Counted from the stretch's first letter, positions 46,590 through 59,460 are shown. The stretch: DNA of 64,000 bases from Calliopum simillimum (GCA_951812925.1 OX638372.1:70759407-70823406), one strand, 5' to 3'. The notes: generated by a model from the letters alone, not told the origin. Made by a program: numbers and translations.

Positions 46590-46607
46590 TTCGTTTTTCT
46601 TTTTGTT

Positions 46608-46613
46608 AATAAA
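46608..46613 (+). terminator. Polyadenylation signal AATAAA
   Basis: AATAAA lies 19 bases after the channel stop codon, with a second at 46785-46790. The first would give a very short 3' UTR; the second is as plausible. To 46989 nothing else was recognised. Confidence 0.5.
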
Positions 46614-47103
46614 AGTACAACTTTAGGAAACCCTAAAATATTTAAGAAAAATCTCTTGAAGCAGTTTTAACGAAAGGAGTCGTATAAAAAATATATATAT
46701 AATACTGATATAAATAATATTCTAAAACTGAGATTATACATCTTTTATTTCAAACATAAGTAGTATGTATTTTTATACCACACCAATAAATGTTATTAAC
46801 TTAAATGGGATAAAATTTCCCATTTGAAACAGAACTTTCCCGGCGTTTAAATTTTCAACTAATTAATTAATGTTTATTCTATCTCTTTTCGATTATCTAC
46901 ATAAATCACCTCAGGACTTTATTTTTGAAACTTATGCTTTCACAGTTCACGGTTGTCTTGAAAAGTCGATAGGTGTGATGAAAGTGCGCACAAAATTGGT
47001 GTTTGGGTCTCATTTGTACTAAGTAGTTTAGTGGTCTAAAAAATACAAACTCCGAAATCGTAGCTGACCGTCTACGTCCCATAAAAAATAATAAAAAAAA
47101 AAA

Positions 47104-49215
47104 TTACAAAAAAACACAACAAACAAAAATAAAAATATTTATTTTCAATGTGTTTTGCGATGCTGAATCCGTACCCGGCCTCGGAATTTCTCTATCTGAT
47201 ATGGTTTTTGAGGTATCTTAACTTAAGCAAGCAAACAGGACCGTTTTTTCTATTTTTTGAAGGTATATAGCTATAATATGTGGCATTACACGTGTAGCGG
47301 ACAAGTGAAAAAATTATGTTGCCGATTTTAGTAAATTTTGATTATGTTGTATGTCCTCGATTCAGATAGAAAATTTTTTTTTCGGCAGGCATACGTTACT
47401 TCGAATTCCATTATCCAGTTTTAAAAAATTAAAATTAAATAAATACAGCAGTCGAATTTAAACTAGATTTAATGAGCATTTTTAGATTAAAAAAAAAAAT
47501 TCTTTTTTGGAAAAAGAAGGACCTTGATTTTTGAAAATTGATGCTAACAAAGTAAGTCCCTTTTAATTTTTCAATTTTTTTTTTTAAATAGCTAATAGAG
47601 AACAGATAACACAGGCTTACAAAAAAAAAATGTCTTGGCGTTTTGACCAGACTATGTGTTTCCTAGTGACTTTGACGTCCTGAAAAAGGGCCTCTCGGAC
47701 CGCTATAAGTTGGGAATCACTGGATGGATTTAGAAAATATTGGTGTCATATGAAAGGTATTTTGTTGTTGTTGGTGTTGTTTATATATTTGTTGTTGTAA
47801 TTGAAAAATTTCAAAAAAAGTCATATCTCCAAAACTATGAATCCAACTGCAAATATGCGCATAGCATATATTTTTAAGGTTGTCAAAATACCTTCCATAC
47901 GACACCAATATTTTTCAAATCCATTCAGGTGTTCCCAACTTATAGCGGTTTTCGTAGAAGATACATCCGGATCTTCCGATGGCTACATCTCTGAAACTAA
48001 GTTCGAGATACCCTTTTTGATCACATATTCTTTCTAAGGACTAAGAATTCAATGATAAAAAATTAGTTTCAGAATTTTAGCGAATTTATCACTAAACGAC
48101 ACATGAACCCCATTTCGACCTCCATATGACCTTGAAATCTTTTTTTTCAGACGTTCTGGAAAAAAACGGACCCCGGATTCAGATTCAGGACGCCAAAGTC
48201 TCTAGGAAACACATAGTCTGGTCAAAACGCCATGACATTTTTTTATTTTGTAAGCCTGTGTAATTCTTGCCAAACTTCAAAGTGGTCGTAGAAGTCGTTT
48301 AGGAGCTAGACCAGATAAAGTTTCAAATCGTACTGACGAAATGATTGTAACGGATTCAGCTCCTAAACGCCTTCCACGCCCTCTATGGAATTTGGCAAGA
48401 ATTATCTATTCACTATTAGCTATTTTTGGAAAAAAAAAATTAAATGGGACTTACATTGTCAGAATCAATTTTTAAAAATTAAGGTCCACCTTTTTCCCAA
48501 AAACGAATTTTTTTTTAAAATGCAAAAATGCATTTAAAAAGCTCATTTAATTTAGTTTAAGTTCGACTGCTGTATTTATTAAATTGTAGTTTTTTAATAC
48601 TGGAGAATGGAATTCGAAGTAACGCATACTTAACGATAAGTCCAATTTGTAAAACCCTCTACCTCGTTAACCAGACTTTATAATGTAAAAATATTTTGTG
48701 TCTGGATTACAGTCATACATAGGTATAACATTATTAAATTTTACTAAAATCGGAAACATCAACCAACTTTATCTGTCCGCTACACGTGTAATGCCCCATA
48801 TGGACCATTGATCCATAGAATCCGAAAAAGTAGCGGAAAGCTCAAATCTTTTTCTTTCAAACATAATTTAAATTATGTCAATAGCTGTATTTTTCTCGAA
48901 AATATCGAAAACTGAAATAATGAAAAACATGTTTTTGGCACTTTTTTCCCTTTTTATTTTAGGATATCTCCGACAAAAAGTAAAATATGGACATACATAA
49001 TTTGAATTAGGTTTGAAAGAAAGAGATTAGAAATTTCAGCTACTTTATCGGATTCCATAGATGAATATTGAATATTCTAGTTATATAGCTTCAAAAATAG
49101 CAAAATCGTCTTTTTTGCTTGTTTAGGTTAGGATATCTCAAAAACCACACCGCAAAATAAGTACATTGAAAATAACTATTTTTATTTTTTGTTTGTTGTG
49201 TTTTTTTTTTCGAAA
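47104..49215. mobile_element. Large foldback interrupted by a smaller one
   Basis: CACAACAAACAAAAATAAAA at the left mirrors TTTTATTTTTTGTTTGTTGTG at the right. Arms match through TTGAGGTATCTTAAC, TGTCCGCTACACGTGTAAT, GAATTCGAAGTAACG and AGCTAATAGAGAACAGATAA. The centre (48264-48400) is a smaller palindrome around TTCTTGCCAAA...TTTGGCAAGAA. The left arm is split near the centre by 47610-48260. The flank 46990-47103 also belongs to the repeat shared with 22141-22330, so the true left end may lie further out. Confidence 0.78.
47610..48260. mobile_element. CACAGGCTTACAAAA foldback, copy 2, 651 bp
   Basis: The ends CACAGGCTTACAAAA and their complement are flanked by TAA on both sides (47607-47609, 48261-48263). 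Arms share GACCAGACTATGTGTTTCCT and GGGAACACCTGAATGG-type boxes with each other, and the outer box with copy 1 at 23244. It lies exactly within the left arm of the larger foldback. Confidence 0.85.
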
Positions 49216-49807
49216 TAACCCATTATTACGATCTCAAAAATGCTCAGAAAATCAAGGTATAAAATATCAAATATATCTGTGGACTTTTGACAAAACAACC
49301 TAATTCGAAATTGGCAACTTTTCAGGAGAGCCTAAAAACTGATTAACTACTTTTCAATAATATGGCTCAATTTCGTTGAAGCAGCATTAAATCTCCTCTT
49401 TCCACACATTATTTTTTCTTTTGGTTCACAACACTCCACCGCACGAATAGCGCTAAGTTCAAATCTTGCGAGAACTATGGGACACCCTTATATCTCTGGA
49501 ATAAGAAATCATAGAGACATGGCATTTATACGAATAGAAGCGTATTTAAATTTTATATTTACGTGTAGGACTAAAATCCTGGAGAATTATCTTATCTCGA
49601 CTTAGGTTGTTTTGTCAAAAATCCGCAGATATGTAACAGCAACCATATATTGCTTTTTAGCTAAAATTCTCAAAAATAATGTATTTTAGAAATTTCACCC
49701 CACTATAAAGCTCTTAAACTAACATTAAACATAAGAGTGAAATCAAAATACGTGTCGTGGAGACAGGACGTTCTATTTTGAGCTCTGCATTAACTTTTAA
49801 AAAGTTT
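49216..49807. other. No feature recognised
   Basis: AT-rich DNA between two foldbacks. No frame or repeat end was identified. Confidence 0.45.
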
Positions 49808-51038
49808 ATGGTCTATTGATTAGGTCATTTTAAAAGGAAATAAGACGTTCATGGGTTTTTATTACAGAAATCGGTCAATTGTTCATTAAAGATGAAAAAA
49901 CGCAAAATGTTATTAAATTAGAGGGAGAGAGGGGGAATGTACCCTTTACAGGTTTTTCCAAAATACAAAAACTTCGATATTTTTTTTAGAAAACTTTTTG
50001 TTAAGAATTAAATTTGCCATCGAAAGTTAATTAAAAAAATTTAAAACAAAAATTCTAACATTAAACATTTTGAAACAAAAAAGCAAAAAAAAAATAGTTC
50101 TTGAGTTTTTTTACTCTTTTGTCTATAACTTTATTTGTGTTCAAGATAAGTATAAACAGTGCTTCATAAGAAAAAAGTAAATAAAATTTCCTTTAAATGG
50201 TTAATTTAAAAATTTCTTATGTCAAAAATTAACTGAAATATCGCCAACCAAACATAGAAATTTCGATAATGCTGTCGAAAAAAACGGTTTTTATTCAAAA
50301 CCAAGGCGTCTTACGAAAAAAGTGTGTGGGCTAAAAAATGCTTAGAATCGTTCAGGGAATACGTATGATTTTTTTCTTAATTTTTGGGGACATTTTATAA
50401 TTTTTCAAAAAAAAAAATTTAAAAAGTTCCAAAAAATTCTGAAAAAAATTCTCACTTATTTCTTGGATGATTCTAAGCATTTTTATCGTATTCACAAAAT
50501 GACTTGGTTTTGAGTAAAAGCCGTTTTTCCGACCGTATACAGAAAATTTCCATGTTCTATTGGCCATATTTCGGTCAATTTTTAACCTAAAAAATTTTTT
50601 AATAAGTAATTTTCAAGGAAATTTTATCTCCTTTTTTATATTGCGCAATGTCTTTACCAATCTCTGACCCTAAAAAAGTTATGGGAAAAGAGGAAAAAAC
50701 ACAAGAATTGTTTTTTTTTTTTTGTTTTGTTTTTTATATTTTTGGTATAAGACATTTTTTTTTTATTTTTTGAATAGTTTATTTCGATGGCAAATTTAAT
50801 TCTCTACAAAAAGTTTTCTAAAAACAATATCGAAGTTTTGCTTCTTTCGCTAGATATTTTGAAAAAACTGTAAAGGGTGAATTCCCCCCTTCCCCTTCCC
50901 CGATTTCCAGCCTCTAATTTAATAGCACTCCGCGGATTTTTAGTCTTTTATGACCAATTGACCGATTTCTGTAATAAAAACCCGTGAACGTCTTATTTCC
51001 TTTTTAGCATGTTTTTTACAAACTAATCAATAGACTAT
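49808..51038. mobile_element. Foldback with GTCTATTGATTAG ends
   Basis: GTCTATTGATTAG at 49811 and its complement at 51023-51035 close two arms of about 500 bases that share AAATAAGACGTTCA, GGGTTTTTATTACAGAAATC, TATTAAATTAGAGG and AAACTTTTTGT. The centre near 50420 pairs ATTTTTTTCAGAATTTTT-like text. No TSD was fixed. A one-arm relative is at 35535-35900. Confidence 0.72.
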
Positions 51039-51349
51039 TAGTGAGCAAGCGAAAAATTGAAATTCAGCGCTCCACTGTACAGGAAGCAAATTATTATCAA
51101 CTTAAAATGTATAAAATGACAAATCCAAAATCACGATTTACATCCGCGCAAAAATTTATCAAAAAATGTTTGGCCGTCAGTATTTAAAAAAGAAATGTCA
51201 AATGATGCAGAAAATAGGAACAATTTCAAATCTGGAAAAAAGATTGAACCGTGAACAAGAAACTTAAAACGTTTTGAATAAAAAATTGCAATTCATTTTA
51301 TGAAAATGGTACCATACGAGTAAAAAGATAATTCAATTTTTATTATTAT
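51039..51349. other. No feature recognised
   Basis: Short AT-rich interval; may hold the decayed 3' end of the LINE fragment that follows. Confidence 0.4.
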
Positions 51350-51840
51350 TTAAAAGGCTCTAGATTGTACTGCGACCTGAAAGATCTGTTTTACAGCCTC
51401 TTTCTCTATCAAAACAATTTCCGGACTATCTATAAATCTTGTTACTACCATGGAATTAATTTTACCTGTGTCTCCTGGATCTAAAATCTCGGCACCTATG
51501 TACTTAATTCTGCGTCTAAACGCAGCAGGGTATACACATAGCACATGCTCTGCTGTTTCCTAGTCCTCTAAGCAGAGTCTACAGGAATCATCGTCTACCA
51601 AACCCATCTTTTTTAGGTGATAATTAAGTTTACAGTGACCTGTCATTATCTCACTGTACGTTTTTATATCTTTTCTACTGAGATTTAGAACAACTTCTGC
51701 CTTAATATGTTTTGGATCGATCAGCCTCTTCGCCTGTCGCATACCTTCTTTGGCTCTCCAGTGATCGGAGAGGCTTTCCTTTTCCCATTCCCTTATTAAG
51801 TTATTTTTAAAACAGTATTCAAATTTTTCATTCAAAAGGA
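51350..51840 (-). pseudogene. LINE C-terminal domain (R1/LOA/I-like)
   Basis: On the minus strand the frame reads SLSDHWRAKEGMRQAKRLI, KTYSEIMTGHCKLNYHLKKM, GLVDDDSCRLCLED, a single TAG near 51558, then in the same frame ETAEHVLCVYPAAFRRRIKY and IGAEILDP. The TGHC...HL...CRLC...E..EHVLC zinc-binding pattern is the hallmark C-terminus of reverse transcriptases of R1/LOA/I-type LINEs, following their RNase H domain. One stop is the only break seen in about 160 codons. The upstream reverse transcriptase is missing. Confidence 0.82.
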
Positions 51841-52148
51841 CTCAAGTTTGTTATTATAATCCCATATTTAAGTTTTTGGAGCCAAAAATTAGACTGTAAC
51901 AATTGCGCATAAGACCATGAAGTGTTTGTTTTGACTTTATATTGCTTTAAGCCAGATTCATATAAGGATAGGGGGTTCTTGGGTTCTTTCAGTACATTTT
52001 CTCAATAAAACGGACATAAAAGAAAATCTGCCGGACTGATTTAAAAAGTTTTTCATGTTTGAAATTCTTGCTATTTACTGCATTGTGTGATCTTTTTTTT
52101 TATTTTGAAATTCTGATGGCTATAAATTTATTAATTTATTTTTGCGCG
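51841..52148. other. No feature recognised
   Basis: AT-rich interval between the LINE fragment and the left TIR of the next element. Confidence 0.4.
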
Positions 52149-52817
52149 TATATGGGGAAATCTCAGCAAGTGTGGCTTTCAGTGTGAATAGGTCTCGGTT
52201 AACCGAGTGAGCACCCGTTGCATTTCCCATCCATTCTAACATGTCTGGGGCACTTATTTAATGATGTTAAATACAAAAATATGCGTATGCTACCGCCTGG
52301 AAGCTTTATTTTTTTGCCGCAATTCGAGCAAAATCCACAAATTTTGAGTGTGAATTGAATAAGTCGCTTCCGTTATTGAGCTATAACTTTTGAGGCGGTT
52401 CAGCAAATTGTTTGGGGCTTTCAGGATCTTTAACATGAATGTTTGGATGTAAGAAAAACTGCATCCCGTTGATGTGCTTTCAGTGGGACGCTAGATATGG
52501 GTCTCCAAAGTTGTGTGAATGGTTTTTACCCAAAATATGGTAATTTTCGGTTTCTAACATGATACTCTGGTGGCTATTATTTTTTCGCAATATTTCTCAT
52601 GAAATATGATTTCTTAATGTTATGACTAAAAGAAATGACCAGATAGAAGAATGTGCCACCTCTGGTTCGGTGGTAACACTCTTGAGAAGATGCTCAAATG
52701 GCGATTTTTCATGCGAAATAACGTCTAAAAAAATGGTATTTGAGGGGCACAACAATCCGGGGGCAAAAAATTGTCTTAAACCTTGGATCTAGGGTCAATG
52801 AATATGTAAAAAAATCG

Positions 52818-53567
52818 GTTACCGGACATAGTCCCAACGGACATAATCCCCATTTCGTAAAATTTTTCGGTCATAATCCCTATTTTGGCCATGGGGGTTA
52901 TGTCCGCAAATTTTTCGGACATAATCCCAATGGGGGTTATGTCCGAAAAATTTAATTAAGATTGAACAAAATGTTTGCAATAATCCATTTAAAAAATTTA
53001 TATAGTGTTGAATGTTATAGACTGATCCGCGGCCGGAGGCCGCCGCGAAGCCGGTGTTGGATTTTTGGGAGTTTTAAATCCTGAGCTGCGGCCGCAGGCC
53101 GCCCACTTACCCCTACTCTTATGAAAAATTACTGTGGCTAACAAACTAGGTGTTGGATATATTATAGACTGATTCGCGGCCGAAGGCCGCCGCGAAGCCA
53201 GTATTGGCTTTTTGGGAGTTTTAAATCCTGAGCTGCGGCCGCAGGCCGCCCACTTACCCCTACCCTTATGTTAAATTACTGTGGCTAGCAAACTAGGTGT
53301 TGGATATATTATAGACTGATCACCGGCTGAAGGCCGCCGCGGAAACGGTATTGGAATTTTTGGGAGTTGTAAATCCTGAGCTGCTTCTGTTGTCAATAAC
53401 AAAATATCGTTATGGGGACTATGTCCGTTTTTTCATGGGGATTATGTCCGAAACACTTGCGGACATAATCCCCATTGAAAAAATGGGGATTATGTCCGAA
53501 TTACTTGCGGACATAATCCCCATATCGTGAATGGGGATTATGTCCGTGGGGATTATGTCACGGCACC
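52818..53567. mobile_element. 750-bp element with 15-mer arrays and 147-bp tandem core
   Basis: The boundaries follow from the repeat AAAAAAATCG on both sides (52808-52817, 53568-53577), with the matching 11028-13195 copy uninterrupted there. The ends, GGTTACCGGACATAGTCCC and GGTGCCGTGACATAATCCCC read inward, are inverted. Variants of GGACATAATCCCCAT occur about 13 times in both orientations in the outer 130-150 bases of each end. A 9-10 base TSD with G-rich ends suggests a MULE-type element, but this is tentative. No coding. Confidence 0.82.
53021..53388. repeat. 147-bp GC-rich tandem repeat, about 2.5 units
   Basis: ACTGATYCGCGGCC heads units at 53021, 53168 and 53315, exactly 147 bases apart. 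Each unit has two GC-only palindromic patches (GCGGCCGGAGGCCGCCGCG and GCGGCCGCAGGCCGC) in otherwise AT-rich sequence. The third unit is mutated and truncated. Confidence 0.9.
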
Positions 53568-55024
53568 AAAAAAATCGCCCCTTAGTACATACTTCAACAA
53601 TGGCTAATATGTACAATTTTTTAAGGTTCTGTGTGTGTGTGTGTAAAGCATTATCACTCAGAAACTACTACGCCAATTGAGCTGAAATTTTGGAAATGAG
53701 TGTATCTCAGGTATGGAAATGTGTTTATGCTATACACGAAGGTTTCCGAAGATCACCCGAAGGCTTGAAAGTCAAAACGAAGAATATCTGGGTACACAGG
53801 AGGGAAAATATCTATTGCAAACTTTCATCAAGTTTTAATTGATAATTTTCTGGGCCACCCGAAGTTTGCCGAAGGTCACCCGAAGGCTTGATAGTCAAAA
53901 CGAAGAATATCTAGGTATACGAAAGGGAAAAATCTATGGCGAACTATCAAAAAACTTTAACTGATAGTTTTTTGAAATATTCGAAGGTTCCCAAAGGTCA
54001 CCCGAAGGCTTCATACTCAAAACGAAGAATACGAGAGGAAAAAAATATATGACGAACTATCAACAAACCTTAACTAATAGTTTTCTGGGACGCCCGAAGA
54101 TTTCCGAAGGTCACAAAAAATTATACGATCGTTAGGTATGATATATACTTTACGACCTTTTCTCACACCTACCCCAGCAATGAATTTCAATCCCATGTGA
54201 ATCGAAAAAATTCGATTTAAAAAATATTTTTGTATGAAGGCCACTCTAAATAAATTTTTTATTTTTTTCAGAAAGCTTCCTTTCAATCCTCCTCCATACT
54301 TGATTTCATGAAAATCGGAGCAGCAATATGACCTTAAAAATTTTTTTATATTATGGGCCACCCTAACTATACATAGATGCTAAATTTTGTTTTTCAGAAA
54401 TATTCCCTTCAATTTCCATGCTTACTTTCATGATAATCGGTGCAGTGTAACCTTAAAAATTTTTTTTTTATGAGGGCCACTCTAAATATGCACCCTTAAT
54501 AAAAATTTTTTAACCTAAGCTGTGCCTCTTGATATAAAAGGCAAATTCCATGTGAATCGAAAAAATACGATTTAAAAAATTGTGTGAGGGCCACCCTAAA
54601 TAAAAGTTTTATAGTTAAAGCTGTGCAACTTAATATAAAAACCACGTGGTGTAGAACTAATGTGAATCGATTGACCGGTATGTGAGAATATCCGATTTAA
54701 AAAATATTTTTGTATGAGGGCCACCCTAAATATACACTCTTGCGGAATCAAATATATTTTATAATCGATTTCCATATCTACCATATACATACAAAAAATT
54801 TCATAAAAATCGGTCGAGCCGTTTCAGAGGAGTTCAAACACAAACACCTTGACGCGAGATTTTTGATATTGGGGGAGGCGATCGAAAAAAGTCAGTAACG
54901 CTGGCTGTAAAATACTTCTAATGTATCTCAAATTAATAATTCGCTGTTCAAAAAAGGGTGCCACATGTTTGAAAAATAACTTTTTTTTTCGAAAAAGCCA
55001 CACTTGCTGAGATTTCCCCATATA

Positions 55025-56710
55025 AATAACGATTTTGGATTTGTCATAACTCAGTCCTATTATGTCAATAGCAGAGAACAATAACTGCATAGCATGAACT
55101 CAGATAAAATCAAAAATCTGCAATTTGTTGAACAGTGTAATCTGAAAAATCATGAAAAACCGTGTTTTTGCACTTCTAGATGAAGATATCTCGAAACACT
55201 GACATAAAAGATCAATTCTGGTTACTGTCTCTGTTGGTTTATGTTATTTTGAAGTGTCGAATTGTCACACTCTATTTTATTTATTATAATTCGTAGATAT
55301 ACAGGGGTAACTAAACACTTTTTAAACATACAATTTACACTAAATATTAATTCTAATTTAATGTATCTACATAAGTATGTTATTTTTTATACACTAATAT
55401 TGAAAACTTACCATAAGTTAGTTAAACCAATACAGTTTCTTTAACACAATGCAGAAGAGAAGAAAATCAATGGGCATATTTTTCTTTAACGCGAATGCTG
55501 ATCATTGCAAAAAAAAAAGTTTAAAACTATTCCTTAATCCTTACGACAAATTTAAGTCGCTCATCAAACTTTTATCAAAAAACAAATTAATAGATAAAGA
55601 GAATAAAAACACAAATTCTGGACACAAAAGTTACATAACAAACTTCAAAGAGAACCACGTCCTGTGTGGTTATAAAATTGTATACATGTATATAGCACAA
55701 TACATATGCATTTAATTAAAAAATTAAACATGTTCAAATACTTTTTTAACATTTGGCATGGTTATATAACATTTTATTTTCATTAATTATCACTTTAAGG
55801 ACATATCGCAATAATTTTGTGTTAACAACATTTTTATATTTCATTTGTTACATGGCTTAAACTTTCACTTTTACACAAGAAAATTTTCACTTTAATACTT
55901 GAACTAGTATGAGTCACATCGAATACTATTTATTTTATAAAATTTTAACATATTTCACAGATATTTTCAATTTCTTTTTAATAATTTGGTAATGATTCTG
56001 CATAAAAGCGATTTTTTTGGCACTAAGCTTATCAGTATATTCAAGTACACTGCACTAAATTTTAAGGGTGTCAAATCTCGTAACATATGTACTTTTCATT
56101 GCAATGTAAAAGGAAATTAAGGTTACGATGTTCTCTCTAGCATTATAAGGAACAACATTAATAAAATTCACTTTTAACAAAGGGGCAGAAGAAACAACAC
56201 CTAACACCTTTTTTGAAAGATAAATACATGAGAGCCAAGTAATAGTGCGCATGTTTGTATCCTGTCAAACACTGCTATAGAAATGCTATTTAATGTAAGG
56301 AGTTCTATATTCGAATTGACTTGAGAAACAAAATCGTTTAAGTTAACTTTTGGCTTTCAAAAAGTAAATAAAAATTTAGGTGTTATGAAATATCAATCTT
56401 GAGCCGAAATTGGTTTAGGCGTGATGCGATAACATATAAAGACACAAAAACCCCCTTGGCTGATCGCCATAATTTTCCTTCAAAACCAATTGGAGCACCA
56501 AAAAAACATAATGGAGTAAAAAAAAACGAATGACCAGAGCGAGTATAAATACTTTTTGTTTCTTGCTCCAGCATTTTGCTTATTCAGAGAGTTTCAGGGG
56601 GTTTGTGCTTATTTTTGACATTTTTGCTTTATTTTTGATAATTTTTGAAAATTAAAAAAGGTGTGGCCGAATGGTATATTTGGTTAATTAGTTTTATTTA
56701 ATTCAAAATC
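55025..56710. other. No confident gene
   Basis: An 88-codon frame at 55449-55715 begins MQKRRKSMGIFF and is lysine-rich; it resembles no family I know and is probably chance. The rest is AT-rich. A GAGCGAGTATAAATA string lies near 56537 without a gene behind it. Confidence 0.4.
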
Positions 56711-57285
56711 ATGTATTTAGGCATTGAATATGAGAAAGTGTTGGTGCTAGTTTCGGATGCAGCAACCTATATGATAAGCGCTGTCAGTGTGTCAGTGCAT
56801 TGCAAGTTTTCTATCCAAAAACGATTCAATTTACATGTTTTGCACATGGCCTGCATCGAATCGCCAGATTTATACGCGTTCAGTTTTCAACAGTAAATAA
56901 ACTGGTTTCGAATGACAAGTTAGTTTATATAAAAGTAAAGACTACCTTCTATTTATATGTGAAACTATTTTATTTTTAAACTCATACAAATTCTAGGCTT
57001 GGTCCCATGTTAACGCATTCAAAATTGAGTTTCCAAATAGACAATTGAAACCAAATCCAATAACAACGGGATGTGGTTGAAAGCAGCCATTTATTTTTGC
57101 GGCCATTTTGATAAAGCTAAAGTTGCAACAGAAAAATTCAGTTCCGATGATTCAAAAGTAATCTGTATGGCCAAAGGGCTACTTCAATCCAACAATTTAA
57201 AAACCGCGTTCGCCTCCATTAAGGCTGCGATCACACTGGCCGCTATAAGCAAAGTTGCGCTCAAGGCAACGCTATAGCTTGAAAA
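56711..57285 (+). pseudogene. hAT-family transposase fragment
   Basis: 56737-56860 encodes EKVLVLVSDAATYMISA and LHVLHMACI, matching the segment of hAT transposases around the second catalytic aspartate (LLLVTDAAPYM...HVTCLAHA in relatives). After a gap with stops, 57000-57270 continues as the decayed LPPQPVLTRWGTW box (seen as KPNPITTGCG), then WLKAAIYFCGHFDKAKVATE and LLQSNNLKTAFASIKAAI. These follow in family order. Stops and a frameshift separate the parts, so it is dead. Confidence 0.65.
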
Positions 57286-57596
57286 CAGTGTAGAACGATT
57301 TGCATAAAAAAATGGCAACGCGATCATAGTAAAAGCGGGGCGATGCTACAACTGTAGCGCAAAACCACTTTGGAAGTGTTGCAAACGTTTTGTTTTTAAT
57401 TTTTTTTGTGTATTTCCAGTCGAATTAAAACAGGAAAATGTAAAAGTAAATTTTTTGCTCTTTTGTTTAATTACTTTAATTCATTTCATCTCTCTCACTG
57501 TTTTTTTTTTTTTTTTTTTTTTGTCATTAACTTTAATTTGTTTTACACAAATAAAAGCAAAACGTATTTTGATTTGATTTGAATTTTGCGTTGAAA
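57286..57596. other. Poly-T tract, no gene
   Basis: A run of about 24 T at 57501-57524 could be the tail of a minus-strand retroposed sequence, but no body was recognised next to it. Confidence 0.4.
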
Positions 57597-57615
57597 CGAA
57601 GAGATATATAACCAA

Positions 57616-59397
57616 TAGAGCGCCCATATGTGCAAAATTCTGATTTTGTTTGCTCCCCGTCCATTTCCTGAAATTAGAGGTCAAAAAAATAAGATCTCAA
57701 AAAAAAATCTGGAAATCGATCAAAGGTCGAAAAATTGACTAAAAAAAGGGAAGTCGCTTCGACTGCCCGTTACTTCAAAACTGTTCATTTTTTCATAATA
57801 TTTTCAAGACAACTTTTGTAGAGCATGACTAGGTTAACATTATCTCCTTAAAAAGTTTTGGTCCAAAAATTAAATTTGTTGCTGTTTCGGTACAAAAACT
57901 TTAATTTTTTAAGAAAATTTTCATGACTTTTTTTCTATAAACTGGTTTTTTGTAATTTTCAAAGGGCGGAATATTTGTTCTGGAATTCTTATATTGTAGG
58001 AAATTAAATGCTTATCAATTTAAAGGAAAAATTACGAAAAAATATTATTTTTTAAGAAATGGAGCCAGTTTCAAAGTTAAGAAAAAAATTTCTTTTTTTA
58101 TTTTTTCTTCTTAATTTTTAATTTGGTAAGAATCCTTTTTATTAGTCATATTTCCTAAACTAATTTGGGATTGCTGAACACGAAAATAGCATTTATTTTC
58201 GTTTTAGTGCGTTTTTGGGCTGTTCCAGCAGAGATAATCGAAAATTTCGAATTTCGTGCACGCAGCTCAAGAAAAAATTTCAATCAAGTTGTCAAGAACT
58301 GCACAAAGATGTGAAATTGCACGTGAGCATTTACTGAATAAGGAAAAAAAGTTTTCAAAATCGGTTCAAGGCATGTTTTTTAAAATGAGGTCAAAAAACG
58401 GTATTTAAAAAAAAACAACTACAAACCAAAACAAAAATAGTCATTTTATATGTAGTTATTAATGCTGAATTCGCAATTGGACGCGAAATTGCTGTATCAC
58501 TTATGGTTTGTGAGATATCTCAACCCTAATGTTCAAAAAACACGATTTTTGGGGTTGTGTAGAACACACACAAAATCGTTTTGGTCTGTTTTATTAAATG
58601 TGTCATTTAGTACTGTTTTTCTTCTTCAAAATGAGTTACAGAATGGTCTTGTATGATTTTTCTTTAAAAAGTTATGACCATTTTAAAATAACATTATAAA
58701 AGATATAGTAATATGGCAATTGCTATAGAAAATCCATACATGATTTTTAACTTTCATGATGTCATTTTAAAACCCATTTTATAGCTCATTTTGAAGGCAA
58801 AAAGCAGTTCTAAATGATGCATTTAATAACAACTAGCAATGCATTTTGTTGCATCCAATAAAGTAGCGATTAAAAGAAAAAAATTAGAATACTCATTTTT
58901 TTCCTACATTGATACCTTAAAACTTAATATTTTTGAATAATTTTTTTTTGTTGAATTAATAACCATTTAATCTTATGCAATAAAAGAATTCCAGAAAAAA
59001 TATTCCGCCCTTTGAAAATTACAAAAAACCAATTTATAGAAAAAAAGTCATGAAAATTTTCTTAAAAAATTAAAGTTTTTGTACCGAAACAACAACAAAT
59101 TTAATTTTTGGACCAAAACTTTTTAAGGAGATAATGTTAACCTAGTCATGCTCTACAAAAGTTGTCTTGAAAATATTATGAAAAAATGAACAGTTTTGAA
59201 GTAACGGGCAGTCAAAGCGACTTCCCTTTTTTTAGTCAATTTTTCGACCTTTGATCGAAAACCGTCTGGGTTTTTTCCACTACCGATTCCAGATTTTTTT
59301 TTGAGATTTTATTTTTTTGACCTCTAATTTCAGGAAATGGACGGGGAGCAAACAAATTCTCAACTTTGCACATTTCATATATCTTGTTGGCGCTCTA
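57616..59397. mobile_element. hAT-like foldback, 1782 bp
   Basis: The ends TAGAGCGCC are perfect for 9 bases. ATAACCAA is duplicated on both sides (57608-57615, 59398-59405). Arms of 400 bases or more share TTTGCTCCCCGTCCATTTCC, AAGTCGCTTYGACTGCCCGT and ATGCTCTACAAAAGTTGTCT. The centre (58100-58900) is unique AT-rich DNA. An 8-bp TSD with TAGAG-type ends indicates hAT. Confidence 0.88.
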
Positions 59398-59460
59398 ATA
59401 ACCAAGATATGCAAAGAAGCACTGGAGCAATTTTTCTTCGGTTTGTATTAGCCACAGACG

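Larger units (their letters stand above)
52149..55024. mobile_element. Long TIR element with a nested 750-bp insert
   Basis: TATATGGGGAAATCTCAGCA at 52149 is mirrored by TGCTGAGATTTCCCCATATA at 55005-55024, giving TIRs of about 30 bases. The body matches 11028-13195 but that copy lacks the left TIR. It includes two to three units (53720-54110) of the GAAGGTCACCCGAAGG minisatellite. TATA sits at both edges, so the TSD cannot be separated from the TIR. No transposase was seen. Confidence 0.75.

Noticed and set aside
53021..53388. GC-rich patch considered as a CpG-island promoter
   Set aside because: The GC content comes from a 147-bp tandem repeat inside a transposon, and no gene starts nearby.
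55449..55715. 88-codon lysine-rich frame as a small gene
   Set aside because: No recognisable motif, AT-rich composition giving Lys/Asn/Ile bias, and no promoter or homologous copy in the window.
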